Shown: positions 49,841 to 59,400 of the stretch, one piece after another
How the letters are laid out: every line of letters begins with the position of its first letter
How positions within the stretch are numbered: the first letter of the stretch is position 1
DNA from: SIG440 sp045645485
GTDB taxonomy: Bacteria > Bacillota > Clostridia > Monoglobales > Monoglobaceae
Assembly: GCA_045645485.1 (NCBI GenBank)
Contig: JAZRIX010000020.1
Location: 1-64,000, forward strand
DNA length: 64,000 nt
Direction of reading: 5' to 3'
The notes under the pieces: generated by a model
What the model was told of the DNA's origin: nothing
Seen by the model: the letters and a program-made list of their open reading frames with translations, nothing else
Database searches by the model: none
Translations under genes and position numbers: made by a program

Positions 49841-50946
49841 TGATTGTAAAAGACATAGAATTTTGTAATTTCAGAAATTACAAAAAAGAAAAAATAGAAT
49901 TTCACGAAAAACTGAATATAATCTACGGTAACAATGCTCAGGGAAAAACAAATATCCTTGAGGGAATATATCTTTTTTCTCTGGGAAAGTCAAACCGTGC
50001 TTCAAAGGATTTTGAAATGATAAGATTCGGTGAAGAATGTGCTGAAATCCTGATGAACTTTATTTCAAAAGAAAATGAAACAAGCGGAGAAGTTGTTATA
50101 GACAGAAGAAAAAGAAAAAAAGTTCTCATAAACGAGATTCCCGTCAAGAAAAACAGCGATTTGGTCGGAAAGTTCAATGTTGTTTTTTTCGGACCCGAAT
50201 ATCTAAGTCTTATCCGTGAAGGACCGAAGAAAAGGCGTAAAAATATTGATATAATGATAAGTCAGCTGAAAATCGGTTATGTAAATGTTCTTGCAGATTA
50301 CAAAAAGCTGATTGAACAGAAAAACAGTCTTCTGAAAGAAGATTTTCCTGACAAGCTTCTTCTTTCGGTAATAAATGAAAAAATAAAAGAAATGTCGGTT
50401 TATATAATAAAAAACCGTTACGAATATATAAAAAAGATTGAAAAAATAGCAAAAAAAATTCAGCTTGATATTTCTCAGGGAAAAGAAGAACTGAAGATGG
50501 ATTATGTATCCTGTGGTTTGAATATTGATGAAAAAATAATAGAAAATCTCGAAAAAAAGCTTTTTGAAAAAGCTGATGAAGTTTTTTTGAGGGAAATGAG
50601 ATACAGAGAATCTATATTCGGTCCGCACCGTGATGATATAGAATTCAAAATAAACGGTGAGGATTTGAAGCTTTTCGGGTCTCAGGGTCAGCAGAAAACT
50701 GCAATTCTTGTTCAGAAGATTGCAGAAGTCGAACTTTTTCGTGAAGAAATAGGTGAATATCCTGTTCTGCTTCTTGATGATATAATGAGCGAGCTGGACA
50801 GCATCCGTCAGGATTATATTCTCAACAAGCTTCGTAATATGCAGATTTTTATTACCTGTACGGACAGAGAAAAATTTTCTGAAATGACCTCGGGAAAGTT
50901 TATAAAAATAGAAAAAGGAAGTGTTTCTGAATGTACCTGCATTTAG
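49840..50946 (+). CDS. recF: DNA replication and repair protein RecF
   Basis: A 368-residue SMC-like ATPase. The Walker A loop YGNNAQGKTNILEGIYLFS is at residues about 28-46, and the C-terminal signature LKLFGSQGQQKTAILVQKIAE and Walker B VLLLDDIMSELD are intact. RecF with RecO and RecR loads RecA at gaps. It starts within the dnaN stop codon and its 3' end overlaps remB by 16 bp. The usual yaaA (S4) gene between dnaN and recF is missing. Confidence 0.96.
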   Translation: MIVKDIEFCNFRNYKKEKIEFHEKLNIIYGNNAQGKTNILEGIYLFSLGKSNRASKDFEMIRFGEECAEILMNFISKENETSGEVVIDRRKRKKVLINEIPVKKNSDLVGKFNVVFFGPEYLSLIREGPKKRRKNIDIMISQLKIGYVNVLADYKKLIEQKNSLLKEDFPDKLLLSVINEKIKEMSVYIIKNRYEYIKKIEKIAKKIQLDISQGKEELKMDYVSCGLNIDEKIIENLEKKLFEKADEVFLREMRYRESIFGPHRDDIEFKINGEDLKLFGSQGQQKTAILVQKIAEVELFREEIGEYPVLLLDDIMSELDSIRQDYILNKLRNMQIFITCTDREKFSEMTSGKFIKIEKGSVSECTCI

Positions 50947-51191
50947 GCTGTGATACAGTTGTGAACACAAAAAATATAATATCAATTCTTGATCTTGAAA
51001 GTACCTCAATTTCAAAATATTCAAAAGAGTTTTTGAAAATAGTTGAGGAAGAAGGCTTTGTGAGAAATGTTTCTGAAGAAATTCCAAAGTCCTTTGTTAT
51101 ATGTGAGGAAGACGGTCAGTCGGTAGTTTATATTACAAATATCTCAACAAAGGCTCTTGCGGGAAGAATAAAGAAATACAAAGAGATTTGA
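50931..51191 (+). CDS. remB: RemB/YaaB-type DUF370 protein
   Basis: An 86-residue protein of the extracellular-matrix-regulator family: MYLHLGCDTVVNTKNIISILDLE is the typical start, with VVYITNISTKALAGRIKKY near the end. RemA/RemB relatives form rings and bind DNA as regulators of biofilm genes in Bacillus; the role here is unknown. It overlaps the end of recF in another frame and stands before gyrB, the standard yaaB position. Confidence 0.88.
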   Translation: MYLHLGCDTVVNTKNIISILDLESTSISKYSKEFLKIVEEEGFVRNVSEEIPKSFVICEEDGQSVVYITNISTKALAGRIKKYKEI

Positions 51192-51238
51192 TTTAAAAAC
51201 TCCCCAATTTCGGGTCAGAAAGGTAAAGGTTAAAGATT

Positions 51239-53170
51239 ATGTCGGAAAGTATAACAAATGTACCTGTTGAAAGTTCTTATGACGAAAGTAATATTCAGGT
51301 TCTTGAAGGTCTTGAAGCAGTAAGAAAAAGACCCGGTATGTATATCGGTTCAACTACTTCAAGGGGTCTTCACCATCTTGTTTATGAAATTGTGGATAAC
51401 TCAATCGACGAAGCTCTTGCAGGGTACTGCAAAGAAATTCAGGTTACCATAAAAGAGGATAATTCAATAACAGTTCGTGATGACGGTCGTGGTATACCCG
51501 TTGGTATTCAGGCACAGACAGGTCTTCCTGCTGTTGAGGTTGTTTTCACGGTTCTTCACGCAGGCGGAAAGTTTGGCGGCGGCGGATACAAGGTATCAGG
51601 CGGTCTTCACGGTGTTGGTGCGTCTGTTGTTAATGCTCTTTCCGAATATCTTGAGGTTGAAATCTGTGACGGAAAAAATGTTCATTATCAGAAATACGAA
51701 AGAGGTTCAAAGCTTGATGAACTGAAGGTTATCGGAACAACCGACAAAACCGGAACCTTTGTTCATTTTAAGCCTGACCATCTTATTTTTGAAGATTTGA
51801 TTTACGATTATGATATACTTCTCAAGAGGCTTCGTGAACAAGCTTTTCTGAATGCAGGTGTAAAAATTATTCTTAAGGACGAGCGTCCCAATGAAAAGGA
51901 AACAGAGCGTCAGGATATTCTGCATTATGAAGGCGGTATAAAGGAGTATGTTGAATATCTCAACAGAAACAAAACTGCAGTGCATGAAGGCGTTATTTAT
52001 GTAAATTCAATACGTGAAAATTCTGAAGCAGAAATTGCAATTCAGTATAATGACGGCTATACTGAAGATATTATGAGTTTTGCAAACAATATCAACACAA
52101 CAGAAGGCGGAACTCACGAAACAGGATTTAAAGCAGCACTTACAAAGGTTATAAACGATTATGCAAGAAAGTACAAGATGCTGAAGGATAATGACGAAAA
52201 CCTCAAGGGTGAGGATACTCGTGAAGGTATAGCCTGCGTTATTTCAGTAAAGGTAACAGAAGCTCAGTTTGAAGGACAGACAAAAACAAAGCTGGGCAAC
52301 AGCGAAATGAGAACCATTGTAGAAAAAATGGTAAATGAAAAGCTTAGTGAATTCTTTGAAGAAAATCCTGCTGTTGCAAAGATTGTTGTAGAAAAAGCAA
52401 TGATGGCATCACGTGCCCGTGAAGCTGCAAAAAAGGCAAGAGAAAGTACCAGAAGAAAATCTGCTCTTGAATCAAGCACTCTTCCCGGTAAGCTTGCAGA
52501 CTGTTCTTCACGTGATACTGAATTCACCGAGATTTATATTGTCGAGGGTGACTCTGCGGGCGGCAGTGCAAAGCAGGGCCGTGACAGACGTTTTCAGGCA
52601 ATTCTTCCTCTTTGGGGAAAAATGCTCAATGTTGAAAAGTCACGCCTTGACAAGGTCTATTCAAACGAAAAATTACTTCCTGTTATTACTGCTATCGGTG
52701 CAGGTATAGGAAGTGAATTTGATATTTCAAAAATTCGTTACGGAAAAATTGTAATTATGGCCGATGCCGACGTGGACGGTGCACATATCAGAACTCTTCT
52801 CCTGACATTCTTCTTCCGTCACATGGAACCCCTTATCCGAGAAGGCCACGTTTATATTGCTCAGCCGCCTCTTTACAAGGTTTACAAGGGTAAGAAGGTA
52901 ATTTATGCATATAACGATGAGGATTTGAAAAAAGCTCTTGAAGAAATTCCCGATGCATCCATCCAGAGATACAAAGGTCTTGGTGAAATGAATCCTGAAC
53001 AGCTCTGGGAAACAACAATGGACCCCGAAAGAAGAATTATGCTTCGTGTTGACCTTGAAGATGCAAGACGTGCAGATGAAATTTTCACTGTTCTTATGGG
53101 TGACAAGGTTGAACCCAGACGTGAGTTTATAGAGGAACATTCGAAGTCTGTAATTAATCTTGATATATAA
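51239..53170 (+). CDS. gyrB: DNA gyrase subunit B
   Basis: A 643-residue GyrB. GHKL ATPase: VLEGLEAVRKRPGMYIGST, EIVDNSIDEALAG, DDGRGIPVG, GLHGVGASVVNALS. Transducer, then TOPRIM with YIVEGDSAGGSAKQGRDR and MADADVDGAHIRTLLLTFF, ending QRYKGLGEMNPEQLWETTMDP. It forms gyrase with GyrA, which is not in the window. Normal length. AAAGGTAAAGG precedes the ATG. It ends the dnaN-recF-remB-gyrB cluster. Confidence 0.98.
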   Translation: MSESITNVPVESSYDESNIQVLEGLEAVRKRPGMYIGSTTSRGLHHLVYEIVDNSIDEALAGYCKEIQVTIKEDNSITVRDDGRGIPVGIQAQTGLPAVEVVFTVLHAGGKFGGGGYKVSGGLHGVGASVVNALSEYLEVEICDGKNVHYQKYERGSKLDELKVIGTTDKTGTFVHFKPDHLIFEDLIYDYDILLKRLREQAFLNAGVKIILKDERPNEKETERQDILHYEGGIKEYVEYLNRNKTAVHEGVIYVNSIRENSEAEIAIQYNDGYTEDIMSFANNINTTEGGTHETGFKAALTKVINDYARKYKMLKDNDENLKGEDTREGIACVISVKVTEAQFEGQTKTKLGNSEMRTIVEKMVNEKLSEFFEENPAVAKIVVEKAMMASRAREAAKKARESTRRKSALESSTLPGKLADCSSRDTEFTEIYIVEGDSAGGSAKQGRDRRFQAILPLWGKMLNVEKSRLDKVYSNEKLLPVITAIGAGIGSEFDISKIRYGKIVIMADADVDGAHIRTLLLTFFFRHMEPLIREGHVYIAQPPLYKVYKGKKVIYAYNDEDLKKALEEIPDASIQRYKGLGEMNPEQLWETTMDPERRIMLRVDLEDARRADEIFTVLMGDKVEPRREFIEEHSKSVINLDI

Positions 53171-53195
53171 GACTAATGACAAACGATAAATTCAA

Positions 53196-53338
53196 GGCAT
53201 GCTGAGCCTGTCGAAGGATAAAGTAAGGTCATGCTGAGCCTGTCGGAGCATCTATAAAAAAATAAACAAGATGTTTCGACTTCGCCTGCGGCTTCGCTCA
53301 ACATGACATAACGTCACCCTGAGTTTGTCGAAGGGTCT
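53196..53338. repeat. Long direct repeat, left copy flanking the GIY-YIG gene
   Basis: About 143 bp. It contains a first core (GCATGCTGAGCCTGTCGAAG), then from 53228 GTCATGCTGAGCCTGTCGG...AGCATCT, an inverted core (AAGATGTTTCGAC...CGCTCAACATGAC) and a third core (GTCACCCTGAGTTTGTCGAAG). It is nearly identical to the copy at 53642-53784. The inverted pair 53228-53310 can fold into a long stem. Confidence 0.9.
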
Positions 53339-53347
53339 GAAAAGAGA

Positions 53348-53634
53348 ATGTTTATTATGTTTTATGTTTATATGCTAACAAATTATAATAATAATGTATT
53401 ATATATTGGTGTGACAAACAATCTTGAAAGGCGTTTGTATGAACATAAAAATAAAATAATAAAGGGGTTTACTGAAAAATACAATCTAAATAAACTGGTT
53501 TATTATGAAACATCTGATACTCCTGAAGATGCTATAAAAAGAGAAAAACAACTTAAGGGATGGAAAAGAGAAAAAAGAATAAACTTATTGAATCATTAAA
53601 TCCAAGTTGGGAAGATTTATCAAGTAATTGGTAA
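53348..53634 (+). pseudogene. GIY-YIG nuclease-superfamily gene, frameshifted near its 3' end
   Basis: From the ATG at 53348 the intact frame gives 83 residues and stops at 53599: FYVYMLTN...VLYIGVTNNLERRLYEH is the GIY-YIG motif with the catalytic Arg, and GFTEKYNLNKLVYYE follows as in the UvrC/URI-type small nucleases. After the run of six A at 53571-53576 the +1-shifted frame continues KLIESLNPSWEDLSSNW to a stop at 53634, which is the usual C-terminal tail of this family. One A is apparently lost. The catalytic core is complete, so the truncated protein might still function. It sits exactly between two long direct repeats. Confidence 0.8.
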
Positions 53635-53641
53635 AAGTATA

Positions 53642-53784
53642 GTCATCCTGAGCGTAGTCGAAAGATAAAGTATAGTCATGCTGAGCCTGTCGGAGCATCT
53701 ATAAAAAACAAATAAGATGTTTCGACTTCGCCTGCGGCTTCGCTCAACATGACATAACGTCACCCTGAGCCTGTCGAAGGGTCT
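53642..53784. repeat. Long direct repeat, right copy flanking the GIY-YIG gene
   Basis: Same order of cores as the left copy: GTCATCCTGAGCGTAGTCG at 53642, GTCATGCTGAGCCTGTCGG...AGCATCT from 53675, the inverted core and GTCACCCTGAGCCTGTCGAAG ending at 53784. It differs from the left copy mainly in the A-rich spacer and at two bases of the last core. Confidence 0.9.
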
Positions 53785-53816
53785 AAAAAGAATAAAAAGA
53801 ATAAAGGTGTAAAACT

Positions 53817-54647
53817 ATGAGCAAAGCAGATAAAATCTTTGTGGAAATGTGCAAGGATATAATTGAAGACGGCTGGTCGGATGAAGGCCTTGATGTACGT
53901 CCGAAATGGGAGGACGGAACTCCTGCACATACCGTAAAAAAATTCGGTGTTGTGAACAGGTATAATCTTGCTGAGGAATTTCCAATTTTGACTCTCCGTC
54001 CCACATATCTCAAAAGTGCTATTGATGAAATTCTCTGGATATGGCAGAAAAAATCAAATAATATCAAGGATTTGAAAAGTCATATATGGGACAGCTGGGC
54101 TGATGAAAACGGCTCAATCGGAAAAGCCTACGGCTATCAGATGGGTGTAAAGCACAAATACAAAGAGGGCGAGTTTGATCAGGTTGACAGAGTTCTTTTT
54201 GACCTGAAAAACAATCCTCAAAGCCGCAGAATTATGACAAATATATATGTGCATCAGGATTTGAATGAAATGAATCTTTATCCCTGTGCATACAGTATGA
54301 CATTCAATGTTACTGGAAACAAGCTGAATACAATTCTTAATCAGCGTTCTCAGGATACATTGACTGCAAACAGTTGGAATGTTTGTCAGTATGCAGTGCT
54401 TACACATATGTTTGCACAGGTAAGCGGTCTTGAAGTAGGCGAATTTGTTCATGTTATTGCCGATGCTCATATTTATGACAGACATATTCCTCTTGTTGAG
54501 GAGCTTATCAGCCGTGAACAGTTTGATGCACCGAAGCTTATAATCAACAAGGATATAAAGAATTTCTATGATTTTACTCCCGATGACTTTGTACTTGAAA
54601 ATTACAAAGCCGGTGAACAGATAAAAAATATTCCCGTTGCAATTTAA
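53817..54647 (+). CDS. thyA: Thymidylate synthase ThyA
   Basis: A 276-residue ThyA making dTMP from dUMP and methylene-tetrahydrofolate. RRIMTNIYVHQDLNE and LYPCAYSMTFNV hold the catalytic Cys (PCA in place of the common PCH), and QRSQDTLTANSWNVCQYAVL is the dUMP-binding region; the C-terminus ends in the family's PVAI. The PCAYS variant occurs in a subgroup of Firmicutes enzymes as far as I recall. AAAGGTG precedes the ATG. It is followed by folA 19 nt downstream, the classic pair, since ThyA produces dihydrofolate. Confidence 0.95.
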   Translation: MSKADKIFVEMCKDIIEDGWSDEGLDVRPKWEDGTPAHTVKKFGVVNRYNLAEEFPILTLRPTYLKSAIDEILWIWQKKSNNIKDLKSHIWDSWADENGSIGKAYGYQMGVKHKYKEGEFDQVDRVLFDLKNNPQSRRIMTNIYVHQDLNEMNLYPCAYSMTFNVTGNKLNTILNQRSQDTLTANSWNVCQYAVLTHMFAQVSGLEVGEFVHVIADAHIYDRHIPLVEELISREQFDAPKLIINKDIKNFYDFTPDDFVLENYKAGEQIKNIPVAI

Positions 54648-54666
54648 TGAAGAAAGGAAAAATAAT

Positions 54667-55161
54667 ATGAACATAATTGCGGCTGCAGATTTGAATTGGG
54701 GAATAGGAAAAGACAATGACTTGCTTGACCATATTCCGGAGGATATGAAATTTTTTCGTGAAAAAACAACAGGTTCGGCTGTTATTATGGGGAAAAATAC
54801 TTTTCTTTCTTTCCCAAATCAGAAACCTCTTCCAAAACGTTTGAATATTGTTCTTACAAGTGACAAAAGCTTTGCGCCTGAGGGTGTTACTGTGTGCAGG
54901 TCAATGGAAGAAGCAATAGATACGGCAAAAAAAGAATATGATAATGAAAAAATATTTTTTATCGGCGGTGAATCAGTATATCGCGAAGCCGAAAAATATG
55001 CTGATACTGCGTATATAACAAAAATAGAAAAGGAATATGAAGCTGACAGATTTTTGTTGAACTTTGATGAAAAAGACAACTGGTATATTGCAAATGAAGA
55101 AATGATGAAAACAGAAAAGGGTATTTATATTACCTTTGTGACTTATAAAAAAACTGTATAA
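54667..55161 (+). CDS. folA: Dihydrofolate reductase
   Basis: A 164-residue DHFR: MNIIAAADLNWGIGKDNDLLDHIPEDMKFFREKT with the active-site acidic residue, VIMGKNTFLSFPNQKPLPKRLNIVLT and FFIGGESVYREAEKYADTAYITKI are all standard. It regenerates tetrahydrofolate for ThyA. The start at 54667 follows AAAGGA; ten upstream codons overlap the end of thyA and are rejected. A terminator begins at its stop codon. Confidence 0.95.
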   Translation: MNIIAAADLNWGIGKDNDLLDHIPEDMKFFREKTTGSAVIMGKNTFLSFPNQKPLPKRLNIVLTSDKSFAPEGVTVCRSMEEAIDTAKKEYDNEKIFFIGGESVYREAEKYADTAYITKIEKEYEADRFLLNFDEKDNWYIANEEMMKTEKGIYITFVTYKKTV

Positions 55162-55184
55162 AAAAGGGCTTATGAGCCCTTTTT
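55161..55184 (+). terminator. Terminator of thyA-folA
   Basis: AAAAAGGGCT pairs with AGCCCTTTTT around TATG, starting within the folA stop codon. Confidence 0.85.
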
Positions 55185-55228
55185 GTGCATAATAAAATGT
55201 TTCGGACAGTCAGAAAGAGAGTAGAAAA

Positions 55229-56470
55229 ATGATTGAAGTAAAAAATCTGACAAAAACATACAAGATTTATGATAAGCCTTTTGATAGAATAAAGGAGTCT
55301 CTTTTTCCTCGGTTTTATGAGAATAAAATCAAGGAATTTAATGCTCTTTTTGATGTTAATTTTGTTATAGAAAAAGGCGAAACCGTGGGTATAATAGGAA
55401 AAAACGGTTCAGGGAAGTCAACACTTCTGAAAATTCTCACAGGGGTTATAAACCAGACCTGCGGAGAAAAGGTTATGGACGGAACTGTGTCTGCTCTATT
55501 GGAGCTTGGTGCAGGATTCAATCCTGAATACACGGGTATAGAAAATATATATCTCAACGGAACAATTATGGGAATGAAGAAGGAAGAGGTAGACGAAAAG
55601 ATAAATGATATAGCAGAATTTGCTGAAATCGGAGATTTTATAAACCGTCCCGTAAAGAATTATTCAAGCGGTATGTTTGTACGTCTGGCTTTTGCTGTTG
55701 CAATCAATACCGACCCTGATATTCTGATTGTTGACGAGGCTCTGGCAGTTGGTGACTACCGTTTTCAGGCAAAATGCTACAACAAGTTTGAAGAGCTGAA
55801 GGAAAAAGGAAAAACCATTCTTTTTGTAAGTCATGATATTGATGCTGTACGCCGTTTCTGCACAAGGGCAATCTGGATAGACAACGGAAAGGTTGTTCTG
55901 GACGGTGACGTGAATGAGGTTACTTCAAAGTATATGGAGTTCATAACAAGCAACGCTGCATCGGCAGAGGAGCTTTTTGCAAAAGAGAAAGAAAAAATAA
56001 CTGTAAGAATTGATGAAATAAAAGAATTTAATGAAATAAACCGTTTTGGTTCGGATGTGGGTTGCATAAAAAATGTAAGACTTCTAAAAAACGGAATGGA
56101 AACAGAAATATTTGAATGCGGTGAGAATATTACAATTGAAACAGTTGTGGATATTCCAAAAGAAGCAAACCTCCAGAATGTAGGCTTTGCTGTGGCACTG
56201 AAAAACAAGAACGGTCTTGATATGCTTGTTTCTGCGATTCACGATGTAGAAAAAAGATTCAAAAAAACAGGAAGAAACATAGTGAGAGTTACCTTTCCAA
56301 TGTATCTGAATGTGGGTGAATATACAGTTATTTCAAGCCTCGAAAAAAGGGAAACCGTGCCTATTCAGTATTATGATTATATAGAGGGTGCGGCTTATGT
56401 AAAGGTAATATGTGACAAAGAACATTTTGGTGTTTTGAATGTTCCTGCAGAAATTGTTATAGGAGAATAG
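55229..56470 (+). CDS. Polysaccharide-export ABC transporter ATPase (Wzt/TagH type)
   Basis: A 413-residue ABC ATPase. Walker A GIIGKNGSGKSTLLK, the polysaccharide-export-specific GTVSALLELGAGFNPEYTG, signature NYSSGMFVRLAFA, Walker B ILIVDEALAVGD and switch His FVSHD are all present. From about residue 255 a C-terminal Wzt-like beta domain (RFGSDVGCIKNVRLLKNGME; GEYTVISSLEKRE) probably recognises the glycan to be exported. No Wzm/TagG permease is in the window, so the partner is encoded elsewhere. It ends 2 nt before the first of two glycosyltransferase genes, pointing to a surface-glycan operon. Confidence 0.92.
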   Translation: MIEVKNLTKTYKIYDKPFDRIKESLFPRFYENKIKEFNALFDVNFVIEKGETVGIIGKNGSGKSTLLKILTGVINQTCGEKVMDGTVSALLELGAGFNPEYTGIENIYLNGTIMGMKKEEVDEKINDIAEFAEIGDFINRPVKNYSSGMFVRLAFAVAINTDPDILIVDEALAVGDYRFQAKCYNKFEELKEKGKTILFVSHDIDAVRRFCTRAIWIDNGKVVLDGDVNEVTSKYMEFITSNAASAEELFAKEKEKITVRIDEIKEFNEINRFGSDVGCIKNVRLLKNGMETEIFECGENITIETVVDIPKEANLQNVGFAVALKNKNGLDMLVSAIHDVEKRFKKTGRNIVRVTFPMYLNVGEYTVISSLEKRETVPIQYYDYIEGAAYVKVICDKEHFGVLNVPAEIVIGE

Positions 56471-56472
56471 CT

Positions 56473-59400
56473 ATGAAAAACCAAAAAAATGTTGAAATAA
56501 ATTCCGGTGATTATTGGGAAAAACGCTTTGCCAGCGGTGACTGGGATCTCAATGAAGGACGTGAGCAGAGCATATTTTTTTATGAGCTGGCTGTCAATAA
56601 TTTTCCCGTATGGCTGGGTGAGGATGCAAAAAAGAACCGTCTTTCCGTCTGTGACATAGGATGTGCAGAGGGTGAAGGTGTAAATGTTCTTGGAAAATAT
56701 TTTACGGAAAGTGAAATTACAGGCACCGATATTTCCGAATCTGCTCTTGAGATTGCCAAAAAAAGATACCCAAAGTATAATTTTGTGAAGGATGATGTGA
56801 ACAACTTCAAATCGGAGTTTGACATAATTTTTTCCTCAAATACTCTGGAGCACTTCACAAACGGCGGTGAGCTTTTGCGAAAGCTGATGAAAAACAGCCG
56901 AAAATACTTTGTTGTTCTTTTGCCGTTCAGAGAATTTGACAGAATTGACGAGCATTTTTATACCTTTGATTACAAGACATTCTCTCTGATAAACGAAGAA
57001 TTCAATCTTATATTTTTCAAAGAAATTGACTGCACTTATATTGAAGGTACTCAATGGCCCGGAAAAGAAATCCTTGTAATCTATCAGCGAAAAGATACAG
57101 AAGGAATAAAAGACAGAACTCTTGAGGATATTGGAGAAGGCCTTCTGGATTCTTTGAACATTGCTCAAAATAATGTAGAAAATCTTGGCGCAAAAATAAA
57201 AGAGCTTCAGCAAAATCTTGAAGAAGAAAAAGGAAGAAGTATTCAGCTTGAAGAGAGAATAGAAGCGGACAGAAATGCAATTATGCAGATTCAGTTTGAA
57301 GCTCATCAGCACAAGCAGGAGGAGCTTGACCTTCACGAGACTTATGTATGGCGTACGGGTTTGAAAATAGAAAAAATTCTTCAAAAAACCGGTATTTCAT
57401 TCATACGTTCTCTTTTGGTGCTTTCGGATTACAAGAGAATGGGTCTTTTTGTTACATTGCGAAAAGGCCTGAATGAAGCTATGAACCGTGAGAACGTAAC
57501 TCACAAAAAACGCAGAAAGCTTCAGCTTTGCAGAGCAAAATTCAACAGATACAAAAAAGAACGCAACAATGCTATGGGTGACATTCTTTCTTCATTCAAA
57601 ACACCTTGTGAAGAAGGGCTTGTTTCCATTGTTCTGCCTGTTTTCAACGGTGAAAGTGTTCTTGCAGAATCAATTGAATCCGTTCTGGCACAAAGCTACG
57701 GGAATTTTGAGCTTATTGTGGTTAATGACGGCTCAACGGATAAAAGTCTTGAAATAGCCGAAAGGTATGCAGAAAAAGATAACAGAATAAAAATAATCAG
57801 CCAGTGCAACAAAAAGCTTCCTACAGCACTGTCTGTTGGTTTCCGTAAGGCAAAGGGTGAATTTTTGACCTGGACAAGTGCGGACAATATTATGCTTCCT
57901 GACTGCTTGAAGATTCTTGTTGAGAATCTTGAAAAAAAACCTGATACTGCTATGGTTTTCGGAAATATGCGTCTTATAAACAGCAAGGGAAAAATAAAAA
58001 GAGGTCATTTCTGGTTTGAAAAACCCTTCTTTTCGGGCAATGTGTCTCTGCCCAAATCTGTTGAAAGCCTGAATACCTTTGCAAATAACACAATCGGTGC
58101 AGCATTTATGTACAGAAAATCTGCGGCATTTTTGCTTGAAGATTATTCAAAATACAAGACAAATCTTGAAGATTACGACTACTGGATGAGAATGAATTCC
58201 TTGCTCAGAATAGAGCATATTGATGAAGACAAGCCTCTTTATCTTTACAGAATTCACGATGAATCTCTCACTGCTCACGACAAGGAGCTGGGTATAACAA
58301 AGAACCGTTACAAGCTGATGGTGCTTGATGACTTCAGACGTGATTTTTATATGTCGGTTATGGTATGGATAATAGAAACTGAGGACAGCGAAAATATACA
58401 TTACAAGGAATTTGTGAAGGCGGTTGAGAATGCAGGACATATGATTTTCAGCCGTGAAGAGGCGAACTCTGTTTCAGCTCCCGAGAATTATTCCTGTTTT
58501 TGTTATGCATATTTCGGAAAGGCTGAAAATGCTTCGACAGACGGCATCAACATAAATCTTTCAGGTTCGGTTCTGGTGTGTGATGAGCCTTGTGAAAAGG
58601 ATGGATTTGATCTTTTGGTTACCTGCAACTCCGATGCGAAAATTTTTGATGCAGGGGATTACAGAGGCTGGTTCGGTGCAAAGGACGGAAAAGCTGTTTT
58701 TGATATTGCCGATACAAAAATAAAGAACAAAATTTTGTACCGTCTTGAAAAAATGATTGATGACCCTGACGATTATCAGAGAAAGATTTCTATAATTATC
58801 TGTACCTATATGAGAGGCGAAAAGCTGATTGACGCAATCTGGTCGGTAATCCGTCAGTCAATGAGCAAAAAGGAATATGAAATTATAATTGTGGACAATG
58901 CTCCCACAACGTCCGGAATAAGAGAAACTGTTGATGATTTCAGAAAAAAATACAGCGATAATGAAGGATTTATCAGGTATATAGGTGTTCCGCAAAAGGG
59001 TTTGTCCTATGCACGTAACGCAGGAATGTGGAACGCAAAGGGTGAATATCTTCTGTTCCTTGATGATGATATTCTGGCGGATTATTATTTGCTGGAGGAA
59101 ATATTCACGGGCTTCAAATATCATCCTCACGTTGGCATTGTGGGAGGCCAGGTTATTCTTGAAAGACCCTTCCCAACTCCCAAGGTTCTCAGAAAAGGCT
59201 GGGAAAGTCTCTGGAGTCAGTTCAAGATATCAGGAAATACCTTCAGGGAGGTTACTCAGCAGTTTGAATTCCCTTACGGTGCAGATTACGGTGTACGCCG
59301 AAGTGCAATCTGGAGAATCGGCGGTTTCCGTATGTGTTACGGCAGAGTGGGTAATGATTTTGCAGGCGGCGAGGAAACAGCTCTTGCCTTCAAAATGCTT

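Noticed and set aside
50203..51087. 294-codon minus-strand open frame
   Set aside because: Antisense to recF and remB. It is Phe/Tyr-rich because of the AT-rich coding strand; no motif or binding site.
53196..53784. CRISPR-like array
   Set aside because: Repeats are few, long, internally palindromic and not regularly spaced; no cas genes are present.
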